Source of the DNA: a virus
Direction: 5' to 3' (one strand)
DNA length: 64,000 nt
Virus record (IMG/VR): IMGVR_UViG_3300031715_000003
Location: 30,225-94,224 of that record
Translations under genes and position numbers: made by a program
Shown: piece by piece, positions 28,733 through 38,147 of the stretch
Layout of the letters: each line of letters starts with the position of its first letter
How positions within the stretch are numbered: the stretch's first letter is position 1
Notes under the pieces: model-generated
What the model was told of the DNA's origin: nothing
Databases searched by the model: none
Seen by the model: the letters and a program-made list of their open reading frames with translations, nothing else

Positions 28733-29983
28733 GTGGCTAATTCATTTCTCACCATCGGCATGGTCACATACGAAATGCTGATGGTGCTTCACAACCTTGT
28801 GGTGGCGGCCAAGAAAGCGAACCGCAACTACGAGAAACAATTCGCGCGAGTGGGCGCCAAGATCGGACAACAGGTCCAGATCCGCAAGCCCCCGCTCTAC
28901 ACCGTCACGGATGGTCCTACGTTTGTCGCGCAGGATTACGCCGAAACCAGCGTCCCCTTGACGCTCAACAAGCACAAACAGGTGGGCGTTGAGTTCCTCA
29001 ATGATGACCTCGTGCTCAGCATGGACGATTTCCGTGGTAGATTCCTCGAGCCCGCCATCGTTCCCCTTGCGAACATTGTCGACACCGACATCATGTCGCT
29101 CTACACCATGGCTTGGGAATTCACCGGCACCCCCGGCGTCACCCCGGCCCAAGACCTGCCGTTCCTAGACGCCAAAACCCTGATAACGGCCAATGCCGCC
29201 GGCGGAAGAATGTGGCCCATGATCGTCAGTTTGACCACTGACGCTCGCCTGTCCAGCGGCCTGGCTGGACGCTTCAACCCCCAAAAGGACATCTCGGGTC
29301 TGTACCTTGAAGGTTCGATGGGGCCCGCTCTGGGATGGGACTTCTACAAGACTCAGAACGTCCAGATCTTCACCACCGGAGCATGGTCGGCCAGCGTCCC
29401 TGCGACCGGCATCACGGTGAATCTCGCCGGACAAACCGGTTCCACCATCAACGTGACTGGGGCGACCGCTGGTGTCAACAACATCGGTCTCCTCGGCGAT
29501 ATCGTCCAGTTCGCTGGTGTCTACAAGGTCAACCCCGTAACGTACCTCAACACCGGGTTGCTCCAAAACTTCGTCCTCACGGCCAACGTAAATTCGGACG
29601 GCGGTGGCAACATCGCGCTCCCCATCAGCCCCCCGATCATCATCGTGGGCAAGGGCCAGACCGTAACGAACTCCCCGGCCAATGGCGCGCAGGTGCTGGT
29701 GTGGGGGAATCAGAACGTCGCGCAGGTGGCCAGCGTCACCTCCGCTCAGTGCATGGGATGGGCCTCGGAAGCCGTCACCATGGCGATGGCCGATCTCAAG
29801 GTCTTCGGTGAAGGCGAGGGCGTAAAGTGCACCCGCATGGCCGACGACGATCTCGGGATGAGCGTGCTGTATACACGCGGAGTGGACATTCGCGAATTCT
29901 CCGAGATTTCGCGCATGGACATCCTCTACGGCATGACCATGCCTCGTCCGGAACACGCCGTCAGGGTGGCGGCGATGTCGTAA
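28733..29983 (+). CDS. Major coat protein, P22 type (416 aa)
   Basis: GTG at 28733 behind CCGGGAGAACAAAACCGA. N-arm and helix MANSFLTIGMVTYEMLMVLH then KKANRNYEKQF, a DLTLEF-like stretch, the inserted Ig-like part around residues 215-320 with GDIVQFAGVYKVNP, LPISPPIIIV and TVTNSPANGAQV, and the C-terminal VVYTRGV-like end. These follow the P22 coat family. Pieces of this gene occur in 7418-7981 and 22100-22396. Confidence 0.8.
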   Translation: MANSFLTIGMVTYEMLMVLHNLVVAAKKANRNYEKQFARVGAKIGQQVQIRKPPLYTVTDGPTFVAQDYAETSVPLTLNKHKQVGVEFLNDDLVLSMDDFRGRFLEPAIVPLANIVDTDIMSLYTMAWEFTGTPGVTPAQDLPFLDAKTLITANAAGGRMWPMIVSLTTDARLSSGLAGRFNPQKDISGLYLEGSMGPALGWDFYKTQNVQIFTTGAWSASVPATGITVNLAGQTGSTINVTGATAGVNNIGLLGDIVQFAGVYKVNPVTYLNTGLLQNFVLTANVNSDGGGNIALPISPPIIIVGKGQTVTNSPANGAQVLVWGNQNVAQVASVTSAQCMGWASEAVTMAMADLKVFGEGEGVKCTRMADDDLGMSVLYTRGVDIREFSEISRMDILYGMTMPRPEHAVRVAAMS

Positions 29984-30016
29984 GGGGGAGCGTACTCCCA
30001 AAGGAGAACCATAACC

Positions 30017-30886
30017 ATGAAAACCTTTAGACTGATCGCTCTCTTGTCTCTGGCCAGCGCCATTGGCTCTGCCCAATTGAACGTGACATCGACCACGCTC
30101 GCGGCTGCCGTTACGTCGGCCAGTTGTCCGGCGGCTGGCTGCACCGTGACGCTTACCAGCGCCACTGGTGTCGTGGCCCAAGGTCCCAACAACCAAATCA
30201 ATACCGTGCTCTACGTGGATCGCGAACTGATGTGGGTCACCAACTTCATCAGCGGCACCACTTACGGAGTGCAACGCGGCAAAAACCAAACGCGCCCGTG
30301 GACTCACTCCAGTGGCGCGACCGTCTACCTCGGACCTCCCACCAACAACTTCCTCGCTAACAATGGGACTTCGGCGGAGACTTGGGGGAGTTGCGTGGCG
30401 ACCAACGAATACAGTCTCCCCAAGATCTATGTCACAACCGGAGACATCTTCCAGTGCTACAACGGTGCGAATGGAGGGAATTGGTTCTTGGTCGGGAGTG
30501 GCACCGGGGTGACGGTAGGGAAGTCTCTTTCGGCCTTCTGCACCGGAACGGTCGGTAGCGCCGAGACTGAATTCCTCAACGACGCGGCCTGCTCTGGAGC
30601 CACCGCAAACCTCGCGAAAAACGTAGTCGTAACCGGTGGAACGCTGGCAAACCTTAGGGTTTACAGCACTGCGGTCGCCGTCGGAGGAACCAACAAGGAC
30701 GTGATGACCGTTTTCAAGAACGGCAGCGCCACCACCATCACCTGTACGATTGCGGCTTCGGCCGCGACGTGCTCTGACTCGGGTCATTCCGTCATGACGG
30801 TACCGGGTGACGTCATATCGTTCCAATTCGTGACCGCCACTTCCGATACCGCCGCCAATATGGTGGCCTCAGTCGGTCTGTACTGA
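30017..30886 (+). CDS. Exported fibre/knob-like protein (289 aa)
   Basis: ATG at 30017 after AAAGGAGAACC. Signal-like N-terminus MKTFRLIALLSLASAIGSAQ. The middle is a beta-rich repeat region; the C-terminal 120 residues (VTGGTLANLRVYSTAVAVGG, then FKNGSATTITCTIAASAATC) look like the jelly-roll knob found at tips of phage fibres. Lies directly after coat, so it might be a decoration protein, but the signal peptide argues for export. Confidence 0.55.
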   Translation: MKTFRLIALLSLASAIGSAQLNVTSTTLAAAVTSASCPAAGCTVTLTSATGVVAQGPNNQINTVLYVDRELMWVTNFISGTTYGVQRGKNQTRPWTHSSGATVYLGPPTNNFLANNGTSAETWGSCVATNEYSLPKIYVTTGDIFQCYNGANGGNWFLVGSGTGVTVGKSLSAFCTGTVGSAETEFLNDAACSGATANLAKNVVVTGGTLANLRVYSTAVAVGGTNKDVMTVFKNGSATTITCTIAASAATCSDSGHSVMTVPGDVISFQFVTATSDTAANMVASVGLY

Positions 30887-30898
30887 CACACAAGGGGA

Positions 30899-30932
30899 CA
30901 GGGGGAAGACGCTTTCGAGCGTTCTCCCCCTG
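30899..30932 (+). promoter_or_regulatory. Strong hairpin between genes
   Basis: CAGGGGGA (30899-30906) / TCCCCCTG (30925-30932) with inner GACGCT-TTCG-AGCGTT, so a long stem with a TTCG loop. No T-tract; could slow polymerase or stabilise the upstream coat mRNA end. Confidence 0.55.
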
Positions 30933-30945
30933 AAGGGCCAAATAA

Positions 30946-31380
30946 ATGAAAATGCTGATGCGAATCTGGTGCGGTGCGTTGCTGGCCTTCATGTTATTTG
31001 TAGTGGGGGTATCGGCCGAGCCGCAGCAGGGCAGGATCATCACCATCACGGCGGGAACGGCCATCAGGCTGATTCTTAACCCCACCACCGTCAAGCCGGT
31101 GCTGGCCAACTCCATGCTGATCCAGGTGCAGCATGCAGGAAGTGGCCTCGTTTATGTCCTCAACGCCAACCCGCAGCAAACATGCGCCCTGGGGAATGCT
31201 ACGACGACGGAGGTGGCGGAACTGGCCCCAGCTACATCGACAGAGCCCGGGGGATCATTCACGTTCCCTAGCAATGGGTCGGCAACCACCGGTTCCAGCG
31301 GGTTCGATGTCCGGTACTGGTGCGTCGATGGATCCAACAGCGGCGACACCGTGATTGTGTCGTGGGATGTAAGGAATTGA
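30946..31380 (+). CDS. Exported beta protein (144 aa)
   Basis: ATG at 30946. Residues 1-25 form a signal peptide (MKMLMRIWCGALLAFMLFVV then GVSAEP). The mature part is beta-rich with three Cys. No family recognised. Stands between coat and head-completion genes. Confidence 0.55.
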   Translation: MKMLMRIWCGALLAFMLFVVGVSAEPQQGRIITITAGTAIRLILNPTTVKPVLANSMLIQVQHAGSGLVYVLNANPQQTCALGNATTTEVAELAPATSTEPGGSFTFPSNGSATTGSSGFDVRYWCVDGSNSGDTVIVSWDVRN

Positions 31381-31393
31381 GAGGAGAACGTTC

Positions 31394-31669
31394 ATGAAAA
31401 CAGGCAAGACGGCCCAGGATTATCGGGAGACGGGCTGGAAGAAGCAGCCCAAGCCGCCCGAAAAGAGGCTGCCAGATCCCGGGAGCGAATTCCCCAAGCA
31501 TGTCGTGTGCTTCGACGGAGCGAAGCGGACGGTTAACTCCGCGGAGGAGGAAGCACAGTGTACCAGAGCTGCGGAGGTTGAACCACTGCCAGCGGAAGAG
31601 AAGAAAGAGGAGTCGGCGGCCGCGCCGGAGCCACCCAAGGAGGAAACTCCGACGGAGCATGCGGCCTAG
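31394..31669 (+). CDS. Charged low-complexity protein (91 aa)
   Basis: ATG at 31394 behind GAGGAGAACGTTC. Lys/Glu/Pro-rich throughout; intrinsically disordered. Could be a small virion or ejected protein. Unknown. Confidence 0.5.
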   Translation: MKTGKTAQDYRETGWKKQPKPPEKRLPDPGSEFPKHVVCFDGAKRTVNSAEEEAQCTRAAEVEPLPAEEKKEESAAAPEPPKEETPTEHAA

Positions 31670-31681
31670 CTGTTTCTGGGT

Positions 31682-32050
31682 ATGGCCGAGGAACTTCGTC
31701 CGCTGACATACGCGGAGCGCAAGCGCGAAGAGCGACGAGAGAAATGGGAGTTTGCTTTCGGCAAGGAACGGACAATGCCATTAAGGGAAAATGCCACGCC
31801 ACAGGAAGTCCATGAATACCCCAAGTGGGTTACGGACCGCCAGACTGGACTCCGCATCATCGTCCACAGCCGCGAGGAGGAGGAGAGGCGCGCGGAGGCT
31901 CCTTCTCCTTTTCCTCCCTCAAATGAGGCGCCAAAACAGGAAGCGGCCAAAACCGAACTCCCCCAGAAGAAGCGCCGGGGAGCACCGTTCCCGTTCCGCA
32001 CCAATGCTGGATATGAAGAAATGAAACGAGCGCAGGACGCGGCCCAGTGA
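31682..32050 (+). CDS. Charged helical protein (122 aa)
   Basis: ATG at 31682. Highly charged helix (YAERKREERREKWEFAFGKE) and a disordered C-terminal part. Overlaps the next GTG. Unknown; head-completion region. Confidence 0.5.
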   Translation: MAEELRPLTYAERKREERREKWEFAFGKERTMPLRENATPQEVHEYPKWVTDRQTGLRIIVHSREEEERRAEAPSPFPPSNEAPKQEAAKTELPQKKRRGAPFPFRTNAGYEEMKRAQDAAQ

Positions 32051-32805
32051 GCATCACGTTCATACAGCTAGCGTCCGATGCCTTGAGCGATATCAAGCAA
32101 CTCGGTATCGGCCAAAGCCCCAGTCCGGAGCAAATTACGCAGGCGTTAAATTACGCCAACCGGATGCTCGGTAAGTGGAGCACGCAGCGGCTGTTCCTCT
32201 ACACCGTTGCCAAGTTACCGTTCGCCGCGACAGCCAACGTCCAGGACTACACCATCGGGCCGTCCGGTGCTACCTTTACCGCTGTGCGACCGACATTCGT
32301 GGAAGCCGCCCAGGTGACGCCACCGGGGAGTTCCCTCTACCTTCCGCTGAGCATCCTGGACATAACCAAATGGGGAGCCATCAGGGATAAGGGCGCTACG
32401 TGTAGCGCGTCAGGCGTTCCACAGGACGTCTGGATTGAGTACGCCTATCCAAACCTCGGATTCCATCTGTGGACCATTCCGTCCAACGCCTGCACCATCT
32501 ACCTGTCGGCATGGCAACCCCTGCCACAATTCGTAACGGCCTTTGACGTTTTGAGCTTTCCGCTTGGGTATGAGGAAGCCATACAGAAAAATCTTGCCGT
32601 AGAATTAAGTCCGGCGTATGACATGCCCGTGGACCCTACTCTTGCGGCCCTAGCGATGGACGGAATGGCGAAAATACAAGCCGTCAACCAGCAGAGCCTC
32701 GGTGGTGCGCTAGGCGATAGTCAACTCCTCACGGCCCCGAATCTTGCGAATCCAAATCCCACGGCGACAGCGGCCCCGCCGCCGGGCTCCCCCCAGAGGC
32801 AATAG
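32047..32805 (+). CDS. Tail accessory factor, P22 gp4-like, copy 1 (252 aa)
   Basis: GTG at 32047. QITQALNYANRMLGKWSTQR ('aL..lN.mL..W...gl') and the C-terminal GYEEAIQKNLAVELSPAYDM match P22 gp4-type proteins, which bind below the portal, close the packaged head and, in P22, also degrade cell wall. The next gene is a paralogue. Confidence 0.65.
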   Translation: MSITFIQLASDALSDIKQLGIGQSPSPEQITQALNYANRMLGKWSTQRLFLYTVAKLPFAATANVQDYTIGPSGATFTAVRPTFVEAAQVTPPGSSLYLPLSILDITKWGAIRDKGATCSASGVPQDVWIEYAYPNLGFHLWTIPSNACTIYLSAWQPLPQFVTAFDVLSFPLGYEEAIQKNLAVELSPAYDMPVDPTLAALAMDGMAKIQAVNQQSLGGALGDSQLLTAPNLANPNPTATAAPPPGSPQRQ

Positions 32806-32808
32806 CAC

Positions 32809-33624
32809 ATGGGGAACTACATCAGCCCTAGCGTCATCAGTCCCTCAAGCTACACTGTCACGGCTTGGACGCTACAGGACATGATCACGCAGGCCATGCG
32901 GATGGCCCACGCGCTGAAGATGCCAGGGCAAGGCGCCAGCCCCAGCGAACTTCAGGAGGGGCTGGACGTTTGCAACCATATGGTAGACGGCTGGAAGCTG
33001 GAAAACCTCCTGATCCCGTTCTTCATCCGGACAGTTGTTTTGCTACAGACCAACCAGAAGACCTACGGCGTCGGGCCCGGTCAGGACTGGGACATCGAAC
33101 GACCAGAGAAGATCCACTACGCCAGCTTCCTGATCAATCCGAGCACCAGCACGGAATGCGAAATCCCCATGGAAGTGGTGCTGACGTATCAGGAGTTCGC
33201 CGCCATCGTGGCGAAGAACGTTACGGCATCCATCCCGCTGGCTATCTATTACCAGAACACTCTCCCCTATGGGACGGCGCAACTGTGGCCGGTCCCGAGC
33301 GCCACCACGACCCAAGTAGCGCTATACACGCAGTGGGCTCTCCAGGAATTCAATACGGTGGACGACAATCTCGTGACGCCCAAGGGATTCCGCGAGATGA
33401 TCATGTACAACCTGGCGGTTCGGGTACGGCAACGCGCCAGCGAGACCAGAGTATTGGCGGTCCCGATGGACCCCACGGTTTACCAGATGGCGCTTGAGAC
33501 GAAACAGCGGGTGAAAAATCAGTTCATCAAGCCCATATACGTCGGGTCCGATCCGGCAGCGATCGGACGCCGGCAGGGCAGGTGGTACGGGGGCATGGCG
33601 CAAGCTTGGACGCCGTACAGTTAA
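32809..33624 (+). CDS. Tail accessory factor, P22 gp4-like, copy 2 (271 aa)
   Basis: ATG at 32809. Same layout as the previous gene: LQEGLDVCNHMVDGWKLENL, a YGVGPGQDWDIERPEKI strand, and GFREMIMYNLAVRVRQRASE near the end. Sequence identity with copy 1 is low, so this is an old duplication or two ring layers under the portal. Confidence 0.65.
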   Translation: MGNYISPSVISPSSYTVTAWTLQDMITQAMRMAHALKMPGQGASPSELQEGLDVCNHMVDGWKLENLLIPFFIRTVVLLQTNQKTYGVGPGQDWDIERPEKIHYASFLINPSTSTECEIPMEVVLTYQEFAAIVAKNVTASIPLAIYYQNTLPYGTAQLWPVPSATTTQVALYTQWALQEFNTVDDNLVTPKGFREMIMYNLAVRVRQRASETRVLAVPMDPTVYQMALETKQRVKNQFIKPIYVGSDPAAIGRRQGRWYGGMAQAWTPYS

Positions 33625-33635
33625 GAAAGGAACCT

Positions 33636-33884
33636 ATGGCTTGGATAGCGGTAGAGGCGGGTCGGCTCATCAACACGGAATTCCTCTCGAACGTGGAGTT
33701 CAACCATCGTCTGAAGCACGGGCACTGCATGTCGGCTGGCGTGGTCATTGCGAGCGATAGCCGGATGGCCTACGACTACTTCTGGCCGCTCTTTCAGAAG
33801 ACCATCGCCGAACAACAGGCAGCGTCCGAACAACAGGTGGCGGCCGAAAAACAGGTAGCAGAAGAGAAGGCCAAGGGGGCCTAA
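33636..33884 (+). CDS. Small protein with Gln/Ala/Glu coiled tail (82 aa)
   Basis: ATG at 33636 after AAAGGAACCT; upstream in-frame extension overlaps the previous gene. The tail repeats AEQQAASEQQVAAEKQVAEE. Unknown; lies in the tail module. Confidence 0.5.
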   Translation: MAWIAVEAGRLINTEFLSNVEFNHRLKHGHCMSAGVVIASDSRMAYDYFWPLFQKTIAEQQAASEQQVAAEKQVAEEKAKGA

Positions 33885-33887
33885 CGA

Positions 33888-35402
33888 ATGGCGCAGTGGC
33901 CGGGATTCTGCGGGCCGTCCTACAAACTGGAGTCCCCCAACGGTTCTCCCGACGAGACCATCAACTTCTACACCGAGACGCTCGAGCGTGGACCACGCCA
34001 GGGACAAACTCGGCTACGCCAGATCCCCGGTCTATCGATACTGCCCGGCTTCGTGACGGAGAGCACCAACGGATTCCCTGCGGGCCCTATCCAAGCGCTG
34101 TATGCCAGCGCTGGTGGAGCACGACTCTTCGCCGTAGCGGGTGGTGGAGTCTTCGAGGTCTTTCAGCCGCCGGCCAATCCTCCCTATACGTTGCTCGGAA
34201 ATGTGGGGCTGGCGACCAATCCCGCCACGATGGCGGCCAACGGATTCCAGTTGGCGATCGCCAGCGGCGGCCAACTCTACATCACTAATCTTGGGACCAC
34301 AGGTCCGGGCGTCATCCCCGTGGTCGACACTACGGGGCAGGAAGTGGTGGCGACGGCCGTGAACGTCATTGATCAGTATTTCGTCATCAGCCAGCCCAAC
34401 ACCAAGATCGTGCAGATTTCGAATCTCGCTCCCAATGGAGGCATTTGGGATCCTGCCGATGAGGCGGAAAAGGAAGGCTACGCCGACAATATCCAGCGGG
34501 TGTGGGTCGACGCTCCGGGGGGAGAACTACTCTACCTACACGGCACCGACACGATGGAAATCTGGCAGGACACTGGCGGATTATTCCCGTTCCAGAGGAT
34601 TTCCGGATGCGTCTTCCCCGTGGGCTGCGATTCCGCTTGGTCGATCGCCGGCATCAATGGACTCCACTTCTGGCTGTGGCGAGGCCAGATTTGGGTGACG
34701 CAGGGGACGATGGCTCCGGTGGTCGTGAGCGACTGGGGAGTAGAACAGCAGATCAAGCAGTACAGTTGGAACGACTGGCTGAACGCGGAAGGCTTCAGCT
34801 ACCTGCAGGGCCATCACGTCTTCTACGTCATCTCCTTCCCGTTCATTGGGGAAACGTGGTGCCTGGACTTCACCGAAAAGGCGTGGCATAGGCGGCTGTA
34901 CTGGCAGAACGGAGTATGGACCCGCTACCGGCCGAGGGTTTACGCCAATGCTTTCGGACTCGACATCGTGGGAGATTACGCAACCAACATGCTGTACGTG
35001 CTGGACCCCACGGTAGCGACCGACGCCACGGTGAACGGCGTGACGGCTCCCCTGCGGCGCGAGCGCATCGCTCCCTATTTGACCAGCGGGATGACGAATG
35101 TGCGGCATAATCGTATGACGCTCGACATGGATACAGGTGTGGGGCTGCAGGTTCCGGTGGGGCACGTAGGGCAGAATCCACAGTGCCAGATGCGCTACTC
35201 CAAGGACCGAGGCAAGAACTGGAGCCTGTGGCGGCAAGACAGTATCGGGGCGGCAGGCTTGGATCAAACGCGCGTCTTCTGGCCGCAGATGGGGAGTTCA
35301 CGGATCGGCTTGACCGTGGACCTCGTCATTACAGATCCCGTCATCACCTCGATCAACGCTGCCTACATCGATGAGAATCCGGGGACGTGGCCACGCCCAT
35401 AA
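33888..35402 (+). CDS. Tail hub / DNA stabilisation protein, P22 gp10-like (504 aa)
   Basis: ATG at 33888. The whole sequence follows the gp10 type: NFYTETLERGPRQGQTRLRQ, PGLSILPGF, NIQRVWVDAPGGELLYLHG, TDTMEIWQDTG, and repeated beta blades. In P22, gp10 caps the gp4 ring and carries the spikes. Position after two gp4-like genes fits. Confidence 0.75.
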   Translation: MAQWPGFCGPSYKLESPNGSPDETINFYTETLERGPRQGQTRLRQIPGLSILPGFVTESTNGFPAGPIQALYASAGGARLFAVAGGGVFEVFQPPANPPYTLLGNVGLATNPATMAANGFQLAIASGGQLYITNLGTTGPGVIPVVDTTGQEVVATAVNVIDQYFVISQPNTKIVQISNLAPNGGIWDPADEAEKEGYADNIQRVWVDAPGGELLYLHGTDTMEIWQDTGGLFPFQRISGCVFPVGCDSAWSIAGINGLHFWLWRGQIWVTQGTMAPVVVSDWGVEQQIKQYSWNDWLNAEGFSYLQGHHVFYVISFPFIGETWCLDFTEKAWHRRLYWQNGVWTRYRPRVYANAFGLDIVGDYATNMLYVLDPTVATDATVNGVTAPLRRERIAPYLTSGMTNVRHNRMTLDMDTGVGLQVPVGHVGQNPQCQMRYSKDRGKNWSLWRQDSIGAAGLDQTRVFWPQMGSSRIGLTVDLVITDPVITSINAAYIDENPGTWPRP

Positions 35403-35707
35403 TGGTGGATATGCGGAAATTCATTATCAAGCAACTGTTGAAGATCCTGAATAGCCAATGGTTCAACCAAAGCCCCTGCCGCTATGGATTCATCGGAAAC
35501 GTTGATGCCTTTTCCTACGAAAATCTTATGTATGAGGAAAAGGGTCGGCCGGGCATAACAGTAAAGACAATTCTCGCGGAAGCCGATGCTTTTCGGTCAT
35601 GCCCCATGAGGAAGGCAGGCGTGACCGTCATCGAGGATGGGGTCGCGCGCGAGGCCGACATCTGGGACCTCCACGAACTACGCAATATGGGAGTCGAACG
35701 AAAATGA
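35402..35707 (+). CDS. Hypothetical protein (101 aa)
   Basis: ATG at 35402 overlaps the previous stop (TAATG). Mixed composition, two Cys. No family recognised. Confidence 0.5.
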   Translation: MVDMRKFIIKQLLKILNSQWFNQSPCRYGFIGNVDAFSYENLMYEEKGRPGITVKTILAEADAFRSCPMRKAGVTVIEDGVAREADIWDLHELRNMGVERK

Positions 35708-35880
35708 TCGGACAAGAGGAAGAAGACCGTATTCCCCGCGATCCCGATTATTACACCGATGACGAGATTGACGAACTGCTTTTGAAGGCCCACGCTCTGG
35801 GTTATTCGCTTGATCCCGGTAGCGAACTGGAGGAATTGACGATTCGCCAACTTGAAGTGCTGGTAATGAGGATTCAGTAA
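35704..35880 (+). CDS. Acidic small protein (58 aa)
   Basis: ATG at 35704 overlaps the previous stop (ATGA) and its stop overlaps the spike start (TAATG). Strongly acidic (YYTDDEIDELLLKAHALGYS). Unknown. Confidence 0.5.
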   Translation: MIGQEEEDRIPRDPDYYTDDEIDELLLKAHALGYSLDPGSELEELTIRQLEVLVMRIQ

Positions 35881-37556
35881 TGGGTGCCGGACCAATCCTC
35901 AGCGCCTACACGTTGCGCGCACCGTACTCCCCCACGCCAATCGTGGACCCTTCAACGGGTGTCGCCACGCCCCAGATGGACCTCTGGCTGCGAAACATCC
36001 AGCCCACTCTCCAGCAACTCTCGGGAGTCAGCGCCATTCAGTACGGTGTCCGAGGAAATGGAAAAGCTGACGACACCGCTGCAATCCAGGCCACCATCAA
36101 CCAAGTGGCGGCTAACGGTGGGGGTGTAGCGCTGCTGCCGGTCGGCACATTCAATATCGGGACCGTCACGTTTCCATCGGGCGACATCCCCATCACGCTG
36201 GCGGGCCAGGGGCCGGCGAGCATTATCTTGCGAGGCAAGCAAACCGGAGCCGGCCAGGGACTCCTCGACATCAGCGGTTCGAACGTCACGTTCCAGGACT
36301 TCCTGATCGACGGTGCCACCACGATGCCGCAGGGGCTGCATTACAACCAGGACTTTTTGGGCGTTGGCGGTAACGATCCAATGGCGTCCTCCCTCACGCA
36401 AAACACCTCCATCTGGGTCCACAGCAATGTCAGCGGGTTCCGCATGGACCGAGTGACGATTCAGCACACGGGGGGATATTCAGTTCTGCTAGATGCACGG
36501 TCCGGAACGATAGAACTGGTCGATATCGTGCAGTGTTGGTTCCAAAACAACCGGCCGTTCCTATTCGGCACCATCGGCAACCCCGCGATTTACGGATCGT
36601 GGGGAGGCGGCATTCTGGCTCATGGAGCCGGGCAGACTGCTGGATCGGGAGTGGTCCAAACCCTCCTGGTGGCGCTCTGCCAGTTCCAACGCAACACGGG
36701 CAATTGCCTGTGGAGCCATCTCTACGGGCTGAATGAACTGCATCAAAACTTTCGTTTCATCGGCAATCACTTTCTGGATTGCGGGCTGGACGGAATAGAA
36801 TTCGGGGGGGTTGACGGCGGATCCGCCAGCGCCAATGTCTTCAGGCGTGTGGGCTACATCTGCCTGGACGACACTTCACAATCGACTCCCCGATGGGACC
36901 CGGTCGCACCCGCCACCGCCATAGATTCGAGTGGGGTCGTCAAGGCCGTTGCGCTCACGGGGAACTCGTTCACATCGGTGAACGGCGGCGCGATGGATCT
37001 AGACGGCCATGGCCAGAGCGCCATTGTGGGGAATGTCGTGCGGGTGCCGTATTTTGGTGAGCCAGAATATGATGAAGACCAGATTCCACTGACTGGTCCG
37101 ACCAACAGCGGATCGGCCAGCTATGGCGTCAACATGAACAACACGAGCCAGACCGCTGAGGGTGCTGCAAATGTCGAAATCGTGGGGAATTCGTTCATCA
37201 ACTTGGCGGGCGGATCGATTCGCCTCTATGCGGCGCGGTTCTGTGCGGCTAAGGCCAACCTGATCGTGTCGCCGGATGCGCCTGCGAATCCGCCCGTAGC
37301 GCTCGGACCCGTGGGGCCGAATCCCAATCAGCGATGCCACGATAACCGCGTTGCCCACAACGACGTCAGCTACGCCCCAGCTTCGTCGGAGCCAGTGGTG
37401 TTCGAGGACGACACCATTTCGATGTTCATGTCGACCGAGAAGAATTATGTGTTCGGCAACCAGCCGATAACGCCATCGGGGTCCAACGCCTTCGAGTTTC
37501 AGCCAAGTTCGCATTCGGGAAGCCCCACTTACGCTCAAACCGTGTGGTTCCCATGA
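35880..37556 (+). CDS. Tail spike, pectate-lyase-like beta helix (558 aa)
   Basis: ATG at 35880. Residues about 55-85 (VRGNGKADDTAAIQATINQV, AANGGGVALLP) are the hallmark start of phage beta-helix spikes. The core has repeated short strands with N and G turns (GFRMDRVTIQHTGGYSVLLD, SANVFRRVGY). Likely binds and may cleave surface polysaccharide. The segment ASANVFRRVGY also occurs in the Lar-like protein at 1930. Confidence 0.75.
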   Translation: MGAGPILSAYTLRAPYSPTPIVDPSTGVATPQMDLWLRNIQPTLQQLSGVSAIQYGVRGNGKADDTAAIQATINQVAANGGGVALLPVGTFNIGTVTFPSGDIPITLAGQGPASIILRGKQTGAGQGLLDISGSNVTFQDFLIDGATTMPQGLHYNQDFLGVGGNDPMASSLTQNTSIWVHSNVSGFRMDRVTIQHTGGYSVLLDARSGTIELVDIVQCWFQNNRPFLFGTIGNPAIYGSWGGGILAHGAGQTAGSGVVQTLLVALCQFQRNTGNCLWSHLYGLNELHQNFRFIGNHFLDCGLDGIEFGGVDGGSASANVFRRVGYICLDDTSQSTPRWDPVAPATAIDSSGVVKAVALTGNSFTSVNGGAMDLDGHGQSAIVGNVVRVPYFGEPEYDEDQIPLTGPTNSGSASYGVNMNNTSQTAEGAANVEIVGNSFINLAGGSIRLYAARFCAAKANLIVSPDAPANPPVALGPVGPNPNQRCHDNRVAHNDVSYAPASSEPVVFEDDTISMFMSTEKNYVFGNQPITPSGSNAFEFQPSSHSGSPTYAQTVWFP

Positions 37557-37593
37557 AAATGATCTACACTTCAATTAAAGGAGAAATTCCAGA

Positions 37594-38145
37594 ATGACCC
37601 GTCAATTCCGGGCCGCGCTCATCGGCGTTGCCCTCATTGCTTTCTTCGCGGTGGTGGCGCACTACGCCCCGCACGTGGCCGCGCAGTCTGCCCCGTCCTT
37701 CAGCAACACCGGCTCGTTCGCGGCGGTAACGACGCGCGTCTGCAGCGATGTCGCTAACGTTGGCTCGCAATACACCCAAACCGTGAACGGCGGCTTGAGC
37801 TACCTCTGTCTGGAAACCGGAAACCCCGCCACGCTTGGAACGGCAGCATTCCAGTGGCTTCCATTTGTGGGGCAACAGGGTTACATTACGGGGGAGAACG
37901 GTGCCAACAACGCGATCGCCACCCCGGTGGGCGTGGGGCCGGCGCTCTCGCCCGGCACTATCCTCTACATTCTGCTGGCGCACTCCCTACAGGCTGGTGC
38001 CGACACGCTGGCGTACCAAGGCGGAACCGCGACCGCGATCAAGAGTCACCGCAACACGGCCAACAACATTGGAACGGCTTACGCCACGGGCGGCGTTATC
38101 CAATTGGAGTGGGACGGAACGCAGTTCGAGGATATGTCGCAATAA
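37594..38145 (+). CDS. Exported fibre-tip-like protein (183 aa)
   Basis: ATG at 37594 after AAAGGAG. Signal or anchor MTRQFRAALIGVALIAFFAV then HVAAQS. The last 70 residues (AHSLQAGADTLAYQGGTATA, IKSHRNTANNIGTAYATG) match the end of the protein at 56369. Beta-rich. Possibly a receptor-binding or surface protein. Confidence 0.55.
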   Translation: MTRQFRAALIGVALIAFFAVVAHYAPHVAAQSAPSFSNTGSFAAVTTRVCSDVANVGSQYTQTVNGGLSYLCLETGNPATLGTAAFQWLPFVGQQGYITGENGANNAIATPVGVGPALSPGTILYILLAHSLQAGADTLAYQGGTATAIKSHRNTANNIGTAYATGGVIQLEWDGTQFEDMSQ

Positions 38146-38147
38146 AC

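Noticed and set aside
29165-30826. Antisense frame of 553 codons over the coat and next gene
   Set aside because: It mirrors the codon bias of the coat gene, has no start signals and no domain.
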